Origin: Phycisphaeraceae bacterium
GTDB lineage: Bacteria; Planctomycetota; Phycisphaerae; Phycisphaerales; UBA1924
Assembly (NCBI GenBank): GCA_019636515.1
Contig: JAHBXI010000002.1
Span: 699,428 to 763,427 of the forward strand
Reading direction: 5' to 3'
DNA length: 64,000 nt
The position numbers and the translations under genes were made by a program. Each line of letters begins with the position of its first letter. Position 1 is the first letter of the stretch. Of the stretch, positions 8,587 to 17,948 are shown in pieces. The notes beneath the pieces were generated by a model. It ran no database searches, was not told the origin of the DNA, and saw only the letters and a list, made by a program, of their open reading frames with translations.

Positions 8587-10512
8587 TCAGCGGCGAGATT
8601 CCTTCGCCCACGTGTCCTTCAGCGTGACGGTCCGGTTGAAGACCAGCCGGTCGGGAGAGGAGTCACGGTCCACGCAGAAATAGCCGAGACGTTCGAACTG
8701 AAAGCGGTCGCCCTCGTCTCGATCGGCGTGGAATCGCGCGGCCTGGACCAGGTACGGATCGACCAGCGCCTCGACGATCTCGATGGACTTTGGGTTCAGG
8801 TCGTCAAGGTAACTTCCCGTTGCCGCGCCGGGCTCCTCGGCCGTGAACAGGCGGTCGTACAGGCGGACCTCGGCGGGGACGGCGTGTTGGGCGCTGACCC
8901 AGTGAATGGTGCCCTGCACCTTGCGGATCGGCTTGCCATCCGGGCCGAGCGGGATATCGCCGCCGCGTGTCGCCGGGTCGTGGACGCAGCGGACCTCGAC
9001 GATCTCTCCGGCGGAGTCCTTGACCACCCCGACGCATCGGATCACGTACGCCCAGCGAAGCCGGACCTCCTGACCGGGAGAGAGTCGGAAGAACTTCTTT
9101 GGCGGATCCTCCATGAAGTCGTCGCGTTCGATGTACAGGACGCGCGAGAAGGGGACCTTGCGGCGGGCGCTCGACCCGCCGTGCTCGAGGGTCTCGGGGT
9201 TCACGACAAAGTCGAGGTGATCCACCACCGGCTTGCCGGAGCGCGGGTCGTCGGGCCAGTTCTCGACGACGACCTTCAGCGGCCGGAGTACGGCCATCGC
9301 CCGCGGGGCCGTGGCGTTGAGGTGGTTGCGGACGGCGTTTTCGAGCCGTCCGAGATCGATCACGCTCTCGGCCCGGGTGACGCCCACGTCTTCGCACAGC
9401 GACCGGATGCTCTCGGAGGTGTAGCCCCTCCTGCGGAGCCCGCTCAGGGTCGGCAGGCGCGGGTCGTCCCACCCGCCGACGATGCCCGACTCGACGAGTT
9501 TGAGCAGGTTGCGCTTGCTCAGCACGGTATGGGTGGGGCGGAGTTTGGCGAACTCGATCTGCCGGGGGTGATGGATCCTGGCTCCCCACGGCCCGGAACC
9601 GTCGTGGGAGCGCCCGTGGTTGATCGCGTCGATGAACCAGTCGTACAAGGGACGGTGGTTCTCGAACTCGAGGGTGCAGATCGAGTGCGTGATGCCCTCG
9701 ATGGAGTCTTCAAGCCCGTGGGCCCAGTCGTACATCGGGTAGATGCACCAGGCGCTGGCGGTATTGTGGTGGGGCTGGCGGACGATGCGGTACATCACCG
9801 GGTCGCGCAGGTTGAAGTTCGGTGAAGCCAGGTCGATCCTGGCCCTGAGCGTCATCGAGCCGTCGTGGTGAACCCCGCGACGCATCTCGTCGAACAGGCG
9901 CAGGCTTTCCTCGACGGGCCGGTCGCGCCACGGGGACGTGGCGGGAACCTGCGGGGTTCCGCGTTGGGCGCTGACCTCTTCGGCGGTGAGTTGGCACACG
10001 TAGGCCAGGCCCTTGCGTATCAGTTCGACCGCGAAGGCGTGCATGTGTCCGAAGTAATCGGAGGCGAAGTACAGCCCTCCGCCGTGCATGCCACGGGACG
10101 GGTCGAACTCCGCGCCAAGCCATCGGACATCCCGGATGATCGAATCGACGTACTCCTGCTCTTCCTTGGCGGGGTTGGTGTCGTCGAATCGGAGGTTGAA
10201 TTTCCCGTCGTAGCGCCGGGCCAGGCCGTGGTTGAGGCAGATGGACTTGGCGTGCCCGACGTGGAGGTACCCGTTGGGCTCGGGGGGGAATCGCGTATGG
10301 ACGCGGGGCATGCCGAGGCGCCTGGGCTCGCCGTCGGACGGGGTTCGGCACGACTCGGTGGTGGCGATGCTCGACGGGCTCCAGCAACCCCATCGGCCGG
10401 CCGTGTTGTCGGCCTCGACGATCTGCTCGATGAAGTGGAGCGGGCGGCCTGTCTCGGCGGGTTGATCGGGCGAGGGAGGCGAAGTTTCGTCGGTCGAAGG
10501 GGGCATGCGCAT
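8587..10512 (-). CDS. glnS: Glutaminyl-tRNA synthetase
   Basis: About 641 residues from ATG 10512 (ATG 10506 is equally possible). This class I synthetase charges tRNA-Gln directly. The HIGH-type motif is in PPEPNGYLHVGHAKS, the KMSKS counterpart is VLSKRN, and ICTLEFENHRPLYDW and YPMYDWAHGLEDSIEGITHS are GlnRS-specific. The C-terminal half is the anticodon-binding beta-barrel pair. Between the N-terminal helix (PLHFIEQIVEADNTAGRWG) and VHTRFPPEP there is an insertion of about 25 residues containing two Cys and ending PRRLGMPR that E. coli GlnRS lacks. A GlnRS here implies that glutaminylation need not depend on GatCAB. Confidence 0.96.
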   Translation of the reverse strand: MRMPPSTDETSPPSPDQPAETGRPLHFIEQIVEADNTAGRWGCWSPSSIATTESCRTPSDGEPRRLGMPRVHTRFPPEPNGYLHVGHAKSICLNHGLARRYDGKFNLRFDDTNPAKEEQEYVDSIIRDVRWLGAEFDPSRGMHGGGLYFASDYFGHMHAFAVELIRKGLAYVCQLTAEEVSAQRGTPQVPATSPWRDRPVEESLRLFDEMRRGVHHDGSMTLRARIDLASPNFNLRDPVMYRIVRQPHHNTASAWCIYPMYDWAHGLEDSIEGITHSICTLEFENHRPLYDWFIDAINHGRSHDGSGPWGARIHHPRQIEFAKLRPTHTVLSKRNLLKLVESGIVGGWDDPRLPTLSGLRRRGYTSESIRSLCEDVGVTRAESVIDLGRLENAVRNHLNATAPRAMAVLRPLKVVVENWPDDPRSGKPVVDHLDFVVNPETLEHGGSSARRKVPFSRVLYIERDDFMEDPPKKFFRLSPGQEVRLRWAYVIRCVGVVKDSAGEIVEVRCVHDPATRGGDIPLGPDGKPIRKVQGTIHWVSAQHAVPAEVRLYDRLFTAEEPGAATGSYLDDLNPKSIEIVEALVDPYLVQAARFHADRDEGDRFQFERLGYFCVDRDSSPDRLVFNRTVTLKDTWAKESRR

Positions 10513-10590
10513 CGGCTCCGAGGGGCGCAATGCTAGCCTGTCGTTCCCCGGTCCCGGGAACGTCGGTCGGTGACGCCGGGGCCGGTCCGG

Positions 10591-11502
10591 TCAAGAAACG
10601 GACGATTGGAATCGTTTGCGGGCGTCTTCGCAGATCGTCTCGACGGCCGGGTGCTGCCGGTCGCGCTCGACCGCGACGGCGTAGTAGAACTCCTTGACGC
10701 CCCGCATGACGCCGACGCGCTCGATCTGGAACTGCGAACATACCTCGTCGGCGGTGATCTCGGCGACGGAAACCGCGCCCGTTCCGCTGGCGGCGAAGTG
10801 GTGCAGCATCGACCTGTCCTCGGCCTCGATGACGATCTTGGGCTGGATCCCGTTGGCCTCGAACCAGGTGTTGAGAGATCCTCGCAGAGAGGTGTTGTCG
10901 GCCGGGAGCACCATCGGGGCCCCGGCCAGCGAAGCGGGATAGCCGTGACGGAGGCGCCGGGCAAGGGCGGGCGCGGCGCACACCAGCACCCCCGTGGAGC
11001 CGACGTTGTAGGTCACCGTGTCCCGGCTCGCGGCCGGCGCGGGCGGTGAGTCGGTGAACACCAGGTCCATCCTCCGCATGGAGAGTTCGGTCATCATCGT
11101 GTCCAGTCGCCACTCCCGACAGATATACGACAGGCCGGGGTGGGCGGCCAGCGCCGGGAGAAGCAGGGCACGCACGACGATCTTGGGCATGGCATCGCTC
11201 AGGCCGATCACCAGCGGCTTGGCGAACCGGTCGGCGTTTCCCGACGCGGCCTCCACCAGGTCCTCCCCAAGACGGAAGATCTCGTCGGCGTAGCGCTGCA
11301 CGAGGTGGCCGGACTCGGTGAGGGTCAGCCTCCTTCCGACGCGGTGAAACAGGGGGCATCCAAGGGACTTTTCGAGTTGCTTGAGTTGGACGCTGATCGA
11401 AGGCTGCGCGACGCGCAGTTCACGCGCGGCGGCCGTCACGCTTCCGTGCCGTGCCACGCTCCAGAAATAATACAAATGGTTGAAATTGATGCTCGGCGCC
11501 AT
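10591..11502 (-). CDS. LysR-family regulator, NhaR-like
   Basis: 303 residues. The N-terminal helix-turn-helix (NFNHLYYFWSVARHGSVTAAARELRVAQPSISVQLKQLEKSLG) closely resembles NhaR, whose hallmark is the NxNHLYYFW start. A LysR substrate-binding domain follows (about 95-300). NhaR responds to sodium and controls the NhaA antiporter in E. coli, but the effector here is not predictable. ATG 11502 has GAGGAA about nine bases upstream. The gene is divergent from otsA, 126 bases away, the usual position for a LysR regulator of its neighbour. Control of trehalose synthesis in response to ionic stress is therefore plausible but inferred. Confidence 0.9.
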   Translation of the reverse strand: MAPSINFNHLYYFWSVARHGSVTAAARELRVAQPSISVQLKQLEKSLGCPLFHRVGRRLTLTESGHLVQRYADEIFRLGEDLVEAASGNADRFAKPLVIGLSDAMPKIVVRALLLPALAAHPGLSYICREWRLDTMMTELSMRRMDLVFTDSPPAPAASRDTVTYNVGSTGVLVCAAPALARRLRHGYPASLAGAPMVLPADNTSLRGSLNTWFEANGIQPKIVIEAEDRSMLHHFAASGTGAVSVAEITADEVCSQFQIERVGVMRGVKEFYYAVAVERDRQHPAVETICEDARKRFQSSVS

Positions 11503-11628
11503 GCAGCGGGTTCCTCGCGATCGTCCGGAGCCGCCATTCTACCTGAACGTGCGGTCTATGATGAGTATCCCATGTACGTTTCTCGCGACCACCGGATGCC
11601 CCGACCGTGAGGTTTTCTTTTCTTGCTC

Positions 11629-13005
11629 ATGCGACGACACGACCTGGTCATCATGGCGAACCGGCTGCCCATGCGGCGATCGGGTCGCGCCTCGGGTGGG
11701 TGGGAGCGCAGCCCCGGGGGGCTGGTCACCGCGCTGCATCCCGTGCTGAGAACGCGCGAGGGGCTGTGGATCGGGTGGGACGGCACTTCGGGACGCGCCT
11801 CACGCACCATCGAGCACGACGGGCTGCAGATGAAGCCCGTGGCGCTCGCCACGCGCGACATTGACGCCTTCTACCACGGCTTTTGCAACCGCACCATCTG
11901 GCCGCTGTTCCACGACGCGATCCGCCCCGCCGAATTCAACCCGCGATGGTGGGAGGCGTACCACCGCGTGAACGAGCGGTTCGCCAAGGCCGCGGCGCGA
12001 CAGGTCGCACGCAACCGTGCGGTCTGGATCCACGACTTCCACCTGCTGCTGGTGCCGCAGATGCTTCGGGCGACCCGCCCGGACCTGCGCATCGGGCTGT
12101 TCCTGCACATCCCCTTTCCGCCCGAGGAGATCTTCGCCCGCGTCCCGTGGCGAGCGAGCCTGCTTCACGGCATGATCGGGGCGGATGTGGTGGGGTTCCA
12201 GACGTGGAAGGACGCCCAGAACTTCTCCCGAGCCAGCCGTCACCTGGCCGACGCGGAGGGGACCGATTCGAACCTGACCTTCCACGGGCACAAGGTCCGC
12301 GTGAATTCGTTCCCCATTTCGATCGATGCCAAGGAGATGGAGACGCTCGCCGCCAGGCCCTCGGTCCAGAAGCGTGCCGTGGAGATCAAGTCACGGCTCG
12401 GGAACCGCCGGATCCTCCTGGGCGTTGATCGCCTCGATTACACCAAGGGCATCGAGGCCCGGCTGGTCGCGTTCGAGCGGCTCCTGGAGACCCACCAGGC
12501 CTCCTCCGACCGCTGCGTCCTGGTGCAGGTCGCCGTGCCCAGCCGTGAGACGGTCCCCGAGTACGAGCAGACGCGGACCCGCATCGAGGAGATCGTCGGG
12601 CGTATCAACGGAGAGTTCAGCCATCCGGGCAGCGTCGCGGTCCACTATTTCCGCCGTAACCTGGGCCGGGAGGAACTGGCCGCGTGGTACCTCGCCGCCG
12701 ACGTCATGGTCGTGACCCCCCTGTGCGACGGGATGAACCTGGTCGCCAAGGAGTATGTTTCCTCCCGTGTCGATGGCGGCGGGGCGCTGGTGCTCAGCGA
12801 GTTCGCCGGCGCCGCGCAGGAACTCCGCCAGGCCATCATCGTCAATCCGTACGACATCGACGGCATGGCCGCGGGGATCCGCCGGGCGTTGCACCTGCCC
12901 CGATCCGAGCAGCGGTTCCGGATGTCAATCCTGCGGATGGTCGTCCGCCGCCACGACGTGCAGGAGTGGAGCGGGACGTTCCTTGGGGCATTGGAGCGGG
13001 CATGA
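11629..13005 (+). CDS. otsA: Trehalose-6-phosphate synthase (GT20)
   Basis: 458 residues. It joins UDP-glucose and glucose-6-phosphate to form trehalose-6-phosphate. Visible family motifs are LVIMANRLP, ERSPGGLVTAL, IHDFHLLLVPQML, LFLHIPFPPEEIF, ADVVGFQTW, GVDRLDYTKGIEARL and CDGMNLVAKEYV, in the expected order for the GT-B fold. The length is normal. ATG 11629 is chosen; TTG 11623 in frame is an alternative and GTGAGG lies further upstream. The stop overlaps the otsB ATG (ATGA), giving coupled translation. Confidence 0.97.
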   Translation: MRRHDLVIMANRLPMRRSGRASGGWERSPGGLVTALHPVLRTREGLWIGWDGTSGRASRTIEHDGLQMKPVALATRDIDAFYHGFCNRTIWPLFHDAIRPAEFNPRWWEAYHRVNERFAKAAARQVARNRAVWIHDFHLLLVPQMLRATRPDLRIGLFLHIPFPPEEIFARVPWRASLLHGMIGADVVGFQTWKDAQNFSRASRHLADAEGTDSNLTFHGHKVRVNSFPISIDAKEMETLAARPSVQKRAVEIKSRLGNRRILLGVDRLDYTKGIEARLVAFERLLETHQASSDRCVLVQVAVPSRETVPEYEQTRTRIEEIVGRINGEFSHPGSVAVHYFRRNLGREELAAWYLAADVMVVTPLCDGMNLVAKEYVSSRVDGGGALVLSEFAGAAQELRQAIIVNPYDIDGMAAGIRRALHLPRSEQRFRMSILRMVVRRHDVQEWSGTFLGALERA

Positions 13006-13790
13006 CCGCCCGCGATGACCTCATCGCCGCCTCGGATCGACTTGCCTCCGCCGAACGCCTGCTCGTCGCGTCCGACTTTGACGGGACCATTTCGCCGATC
13101 GTTCCTGTTCCCGGCGATGCCCGGATGATCGAGTCCGCTCGCCGCGCGCTGGCCGCCCTGGCCGACTGCCCACGCACGTTCGTGGCCGTGGTCTCCGGAC
13201 GCGACCTGGCGATGCTGCGGATGGTGTGCCCTCCGATCCCCGGAGTCGAGATGTTCGGCAGTTACGGCGCGGAACGGTCGGGGCACGACCGGCCGGCCAC
13301 TCCAGGGGAAACAGCGGACCTGGACGAACTGGCCTCTCGGCTTTCCGCCATCGCCGACCCCATCGCCGGGGCGTTTGTCGAGCGCAAGTCCCTCAGCGTC
13401 TCGATCAACGTCCGGCTTGTCTCGCGGCCGGAAGCGGCCTCGGCCGCGCTCGACCGCGCGCACGCGGCCTCGGCGAATCTGCCGGGCCTGACGCGTCACC
13501 TGGGGCGAGGCGTTGTTGAGTGGGGCGTGCGTCCTACCCGCAAGGGCGACGTGCTCGATATCCTCCGGCTCGAAACCGACGCGACGATGACCGTCGCGCT
13601 GGGGGACGACGAGCCCGACATGGAGGCCTTCGATCGGCTCGATCACGCCGACGTTCGCATCTTGGTTTCCGGGTCGGCCGGACCCGGGATCATCCCCGTG
13701 GCATCGCCGCGGGAGGCCGCCGACTGGCTCGAACGGCTCGCCCAGGCCCGCCGGACATGGGTGGAGAACAACGCCGTTTCCCGTGACTGA
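13002..13790 (+). CDS. otsB: Trehalose-6-phosphate phosphatase
   Basis: 262 residues of HAD superfamily. It removes phosphate from trehalose-6-phosphate to release trehalose. The nucleophile motif is VASDFDGTISPI, motif II is VAVVSGRDL, and the acidic motif is ALGDDEPDMEAF. The region MFGSYGAER matches the OtsB GxxGxE signature. The ATG overlaps the otsA stop by four bases, and no other start is needed. It completes the two-step pathway with OtsA. The next gene is convergent, with 76 bases between the ends. Confidence 0.95.
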   Translation: MTARDDLIAASDRLASAERLLVASDFDGTISPIVPVPGDARMIESARRALAALADCPRTFVAVVSGRDLAMLRMVCPPIPGVEMFGSYGAERSGHDRPATPGETADLDELASRLSAIADPIAGAFVERKSLSVSINVRLVSRPEAASAALDRAHAASANLPGLTRHLGRGVVEWGVRPTRKGDVLDILRLETDATMTVALGDDEPDMEAFDRLDHADVRILVSGSAGPGIIPVASPREAADWLERLAQARRTWVENNAVSRD

Positions 13791-13866
13791 ACGATCGGCA
13801 AGAAGCCACGCCCGTACTCCGGCATCGCGGAACCCCGGCCCTCGAACACCACCACAGGCCCCGCGC

Positions 13867-15675
13867 TCAGACGCCGACTTCCTTGAGGCATCGGTCGATG
13901 CGAGCCAGCGTCGCGGCCTTGCCCAGCACCGCGAGCGATTCACCAAGCGGCGGAGACACGGATACTCCCGCGATCGCGACACGGATCGGCTGGGCCACCG
14001 GGCCGACGTTGACCCCTTTTTCCGTGACAAAGCCCAGTCGTCGCGCGGCCTGCTCGATCGCGACCTGGATGGCTTCGGGACTCCAGGGATCGAGCGAGGC
14101 CAGGTGCGACCGCGCCTCGCGCAGCGAAAGGGCACCCGCGCCGCCGCCGGCGCGCAGGTGCTTTTCCACCGCGGCCGGGTCAAACGCGTACCCGTTGTCT
14201 TGGGCCAGCGCGAACGCCACCTGCCTGACCACGTCACGGAGCGTCCGGCAGCGCGGCCGAAGCGCGGGCGCGAGGATCCCAAGCGCGGCGGGATCCCGTG
14301 CCTCGAGCGTGGCGAGCGAGCCGGGCTCATACTCGGCGAACCACCGACGGACACGCCGCACAAAGTGATCGTCGGTCATGGCGGCGATCGCGTCGGCGTT
14401 GAAGGACAGGAGTTTGGCCCGGTCGAACTTGCTGCTCGACCTGCCGACGCGATCGATCGAGAAATGCTCGGCAATGAACGGGAGATCGAACTTTTCGAGA
14501 TCCTTGCCGTCGGCGTCTTTCATCCCGGGGTTCCATCCAAGCAGCGCGACGAAATTGACGATGACCTCGGGGAGGTACCCCGACCGGCGGAAATCCCATA
14601 TCTCGATCTCCGGGAGCGGGACATTGAAGCGTCCGGCCAGAGCCTCGGCCGTCTGGGCGCTGTCGTTCTCCCCCGCGAGGAACCCGCTGACCGCCGGTTC
14701 CCCCATCCCGGTCTGGCTTCCCAGCGTGGCGGCGGTGATCGACGGATCGCGGGCCATGGCGTCCCTGGCCGCCTTTCGGGCCGCCTTGGCCTTGTCGCGC
14801 TTACTCATCTTCGACCCGTCCATGTTGCAGATGACCGGCATGTGCCCGTAGACGGGGACGGTGAACGGACGGCCGTTGTCGAGCCGGCGCAGCGCCCGCT
14901 GCATGGCGACGTGGCGGGGAGTGTTCGCCAGGTGTTCCTGGGCCCGCAGGACGTGCGTGACACCCATCAGTTCGTCGTCGATCACCACCGCGAAGTGGTA
15001 GGTGGGAAAGCCGTCGGCCTTGCGGATCACCAGGTCGTCGAGTTCTCCCGGGGCGGTGCGAACATCCCCGAGGATCGAGTCGTGGACGATGACCTCCTCT
15101 TCGGGAAAGACAAATCGGACCACGTGCCTCTCTCCCGACCTGGCCCGGGACCAGCGTTGCTCGTGGAAGACCCCGGGAAGCACGTCGGCCGGGCGCTCGT
15201 ATCGGTACGTGCGTTTGGCCGCGATCGCATCCCGGCGGCGGGCGTCGAGTTCCTCGGGCGTCTCGAACGCCGGGTACGCCCTTCCGGCGTGGGCCAGGGC
15301 GTCGATGTGCGCGTTGTAGAGAGCGACCCGACGGGCCTGGAAGAACGGGCCGACCCCCCGCGGATCTCCGCCGATCGTGCGCGTGCCGCCGGTCTCCCCG
15401 GACCGTGAGGATTCACCCGCGACCTTCAACTCGGGGCCGTCGTCCCACTCGATGCCCAGCCACGCGAGATCTTCCAGGATACCGCGCGCCGACTCATCGC
15501 TTGAGCGAGTCTGGTCCGTGTCCTCGATCCGGATGAGAAACCGGCCATCGATCCCGTCCCGGCGGGCTCGACGGGCGAACGCCCAGCAAAACAGGGCGGA
15601 CCGTGCCCCGCCGATATGGAGGTGGCCTGTCGGGGATGGGGCAAACCGCGTGACCGCGAGAGGGATCGGTGCCAT
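13867..15675 (-). CDS. gltX: Glutamyl-tRNA synthetase with a large insertion after KMSKR
   Basis: 602 residues from ATG 15675. This class I synthetase charges tRNA-Glu. The HIGH motif is RFAPSPTGHLHIGGARSALF, the glutamate site RFLIRIEDTDQTRS, and KMSKS is DGSKMSKRDKAK (about 292). In ordinary GluRS the DFRxxGYLPEALxNYLALLGW segment follows KMSKR within about a dozen residues. Here DFRRSGYLPEVIVNFVALLGWNPG comes about 70 residues later, so some 60 residues are inserted (Ala/Lys-rich helix, then AATLGSQTGMGEPAVSGFLAGEN). A smaller Gly-rich insertion occurs near residues 75-100. On the minus strand TACAGT lies eight bases before the ATG, so the mRNA may have almost no leader. Confidence 0.93.
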   Translation of the reverse strand: MAPIPLAVTRFAPSPTGHLHIGGARSALFCWAFARRARRDGIDGRFLIRIEDTDQTRSSDESARGILEDLAWLGIEWDDGPELKVAGESSRSGETGGTRTIGGDPRGVGPFFQARRVALYNAHIDALAHAGRAYPAFETPEELDARRRDAIAAKRTYRYERPADVLPGVFHEQRWSRARSGERHVVRFVFPEEEVIVHDSILGDVRTAPGELDDLVIRKADGFPTYHFAVVIDDELMGVTHVLRAQEHLANTPRHVAMQRALRRLDNGRPFTVPVYGHMPVICNMDGSKMSKRDKAKAARKAARDAMARDPSITAATLGSQTGMGEPAVSGFLAGENDSAQTAEALAGRFNVPLPEIEIWDFRRSGYLPEVIVNFVALLGWNPGMKDADGKDLEKFDLPFIAEHFSIDRVGRSSSKFDRAKLLSFNADAIAAMTDDHFVRRVRRWFAEYEPGSLATLEARDPAALGILAPALRPRCRTLRDVVRQVAFALAQDNGYAFDPAAVEKHLRAGGGAGALSLREARSHLASLDPWSPEAIQVAIEQAARRLGFVTEKGVNVGPVAQPIRVAIAGVSVSPPLGESLAVLGKAATLARIDRCLKEVGV

Positions 15676-15792
15676 GGACCTCGACTGTAGTTTGGTTCGA
15701 GGGTGGCGGGGCCCCGCGTGATGGGGGCGCATTCCCGGGGTCTCTCGCGGCGTCGATTCAACACCGTCCGCCCGCCGTACGATGACATCGCA

Positions 15793-17037
15793 ATGAAGAA
15801 GCGATCGAGAAAGCCGTCGAGTCCCGGGCGCCCAGGGCGAGGCAAGCCCGCCGGGGCCGCGCCTTCAAAGCCGACTCCCGCCGCCGGGGCAGGGCCAACG
15901 GGAACTCCGGGGCATGGCTCGCGCGCCCCGAAGAACCTCTCGGAGGCTCGCCGCCGCATCGACGCCCTGGATCGACGCCTGGTCCGGATGCTCAATGAAC
16001 GCGCGGCGCTGGTGGTCAAGGTCGGCCAGGCCAAGCGGGCGGCGGGCCTGCCGATCTACACCCCGCACCGAGAGGCGGAGGTTCTCGACAAGGCGATCAA
16101 GGCCAACACCGGCCCGCTGCCCGACCGCGCGCTCGAGGGGGTGTACCGGGAACTCATGTCGGGGAGTTTCGCGCTCCAGCAGCCGCTGAGGATCGGGTAC
16201 CTCGGCCCGCCGGGGTCGTACTCGCACATGGCGGCCGTCAAGCACTTTGGCAGTTCGGTCGAGTTCGAGGACCTGCACGAGATCGCCGGGGTTTTTACGG
16301 AGGTGCAGCGCGGGCACGTCAACTACGGACTCGCCCCGATCGAAAACTCGACCGGCGGCGGGATCGTCGAGACGCTCGATGCGTTCATCGCCTCCGGGGG
16401 GGATATCTCCATCTGTTCCGAGGTTCAGATCGCGGTACACCACTCCTTGCTCGCCAACTGCCCGCCCCGGGCGGTCCGCCGGATCCACAGCAAGCCCGAG
16501 GTCTTCAGCCAGTGCCGGACGTGGCTGGCGACGCAGTACCCGCGGGCCGAACTGATCCCCGCGGCCAGCAGCAGCCGCGCCGTGCGAACCGCCGCCGAGG
16601 AGGTCAAGACCGCCGTGTCCATCGGCGCCGAGCCGGGGTCCGCCGCGATCGGAAGCGAACTGGCCGGGCAGATCTACGGCCTCAAGACCCTGTTCGCCAA
16701 GATCGAGGACAACCCCAGCAACATCACCCGCTTCTTCGTTATTTCCCGGCAGAAATCGCTCCCCACCGGCGATGACAAGACCTCCATCATGTTCAATACC
16801 GCCGACAAGCCCGGGGCTTTGGTCAGCGTCCTGCAGGTCTTTGAACGCGCCGGGATCAATCTCTCCCACATCGACAAGCGTCCCAGCGGACGCGTCAACT
16901 GGACCTATACCTTCTTCATCGACGCCAAGGGACATCGGGACGACCCGGCGATGGCCGGGGCGATCGAGGAGTCCGCATCGCACTGCCGCCAGTTGCATGT
17001 CCTGGGAAGTTATCCAAGGTCAAAGCGGATCCTGTAA
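15793..17037 (+). CDS. pheA: Bifunctional chorismate mutase / prephenate dehydratase
   Basis: 414 residues acting in phenylalanine synthesis. A basic, Pro/Ala-rich tail (1-50) precedes the AroQ chorismate mutase helix region (SEARRRIDALDRRLVRMLNERAALVVKVGQAK). Then comes prephenate dehydratase (IGYLGPPGSYSHMAA, GLAPIENSTGGGIVETLD, VHHSLLANC, NITRFFVIS) and a C-terminal ACT domain (NTADKPGALVSVLQVFERAGINLSHIDKRPS) that binds phenylalanine for feedback control. ATG 15793 has no Shine-Dalgarno sequence. TACGAT lies nine bases upstream, so the leader may be very short. It is divergent from gltX. Confidence 0.95.
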   Translation: MKKRSRKPSSPGRPGRGKPAGAAPSKPTPAAGAGPTGTPGHGSRAPKNLSEARRRIDALDRRLVRMLNERAALVVKVGQAKRAAGLPIYTPHREAEVLDKAIKANTGPLPDRALEGVYRELMSGSFALQQPLRIGYLGPPGSYSHMAAVKHFGSSVEFEDLHEIAGVFTEVQRGHVNYGLAPIENSTGGGIVETLDAFIASGGDISICSEVQIAVHHSLLANCPPRAVRRIHSKPEVFSQCRTWLATQYPRAELIPAASSSRAVRTAAEEVKTAVSIGAEPGSAAIGSELAGQIYGLKTLFAKIEDNPSNITRFFVISRQKSLPTGDDKTSIMFNTADKPGALVSVLQVFERAGINLSHIDKRPSGRVNWTYTFFIDAKGHRDDPAMAGAIEESASHCRQLHVLGSYPRSKRIL

Positions 17038-17251
17038 CACCCCGATCGGTGGATGGCTCATCGCGCGTCGGCGGACGGGTTGCTCCTCCGAGCGAGTGTG
17101 TCCTCCAGCCGCGCGACCGTGCTTCCCGCCTCGGTGTTCGGCCTGGTTCTCTGTCGATATCGCCCGGCCAAGTCCGTGCCGGCTTGCCGTGCGATTTCGG
17201 GAAGTCCGCGGCCCCCGGCCGTCTGGAAGATCGAGGTCGGCGATTCCCAGT

Positions 17252-17295
17252 CCTGGAACACCGCGCGGGGGAGCCTGGAACACCGCGCGGGGGAG
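17252..17295. repeat. Two perfect tandem copies of a 22-bp unit
   Basis: The unit begins CCTGGAACACCGCG and ends GGGGGAG. Copies are 17252-17273 and 17274-17295 with no mismatch. Confidence 0.95.
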
Positions 17296-17493
17296 AGAGA
17301 GCGATGGATCCATCGGGCTCGCGATCGGGCTCGCGAGGTGCCGGGTCCGACCGAGGCGTGATTTCCGGCGAGAGCGGATGCGGGTCCGTTTCGGGATGAG
17401 GCGTTTTCCCTTCTTCCATTCACATGGAACCTACCGCGCGCGCCACTGACTGATGGAGAGTGTCGATTTTTGAACTTCGCCCTCCGATGGCCT

Positions 17494-17571
17494 TGCATCG
17501 AGCACGCCTTTGCTGGTACGATGCATCAACATTGCCTTCCGCTCAACGGAGGCAATCCCGCCAAAGGCGGG
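17494..17571. other. Three consecutive stem-loops (possible structured RNA)
   Basis: Stem I: TGCATCG (17494-17500) with CGATGCA (17519-17525). Stem II: ATTGCCTTCCG (17531-17541) with CGGAGGCAAT (17547-17556), one bulge, loop CTCAA. Stem III: CCCGCC (17557-17562) with GGCGGG (17566-17571), loop AAA. They abut one another in a gap between genes. No T-run follows, so this is not a simple terminator. No known RNA family is recognised. Confidence 0.5.
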
Positions 17572-17948
17572 TACCGTCGGAAGGGGTATTGCGGGGGGCA
17601 GGCCGAACACTTCCCGACTCCGGGTGAGAGCGATCTCGCCCTGGGCAGGCGGGAGCGGTGGGGAGGCCGAGTTGAGCAAACGCAGCGGTTCGGGTACCTT
17701 GGTTTGAACGGCATCCTGTCGGTGGGCGTGCGGCTTTGGCGGCATCGACTTCCGACGGGTGCGCTCGGGTTCGCCTGGCGACCCGAGGCCCGGTGAACGG
17801 GCGTTGTCCGCGGACGCGCGCCGCGGGCTACCTTCGGAGGCGGCCCGTCCCCTGAAGCGGGGCGGCGAGCCTTCGCGGGTCGAAAGTCGGAACACGTCGG
17901 ACACGCCGACCTCCCGGACGGGGTCGCCGTGGGTAGTCTGGAGTCGCC

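Larger units (their letters stand above)
17038..17948. other. 911-bp non-coding region, repetitive and structured
   Basis: Several open frames exist on both strands but none has a start site, a codon pattern or a recognisable family. It contains a 22-bp direct repeat, a 12-bp repeat (ATCGGGCTCGCG twice near 17313-17336), three consecutive stem-loops at 17494-17571, and a further GC-rich hairpin-prone stretch at 17776-17870. TAGTCT at 17934 and GGAG at 17940 precede the giant gene's ATG and may be its -10 and ribosome site. Confidence 0.6.
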
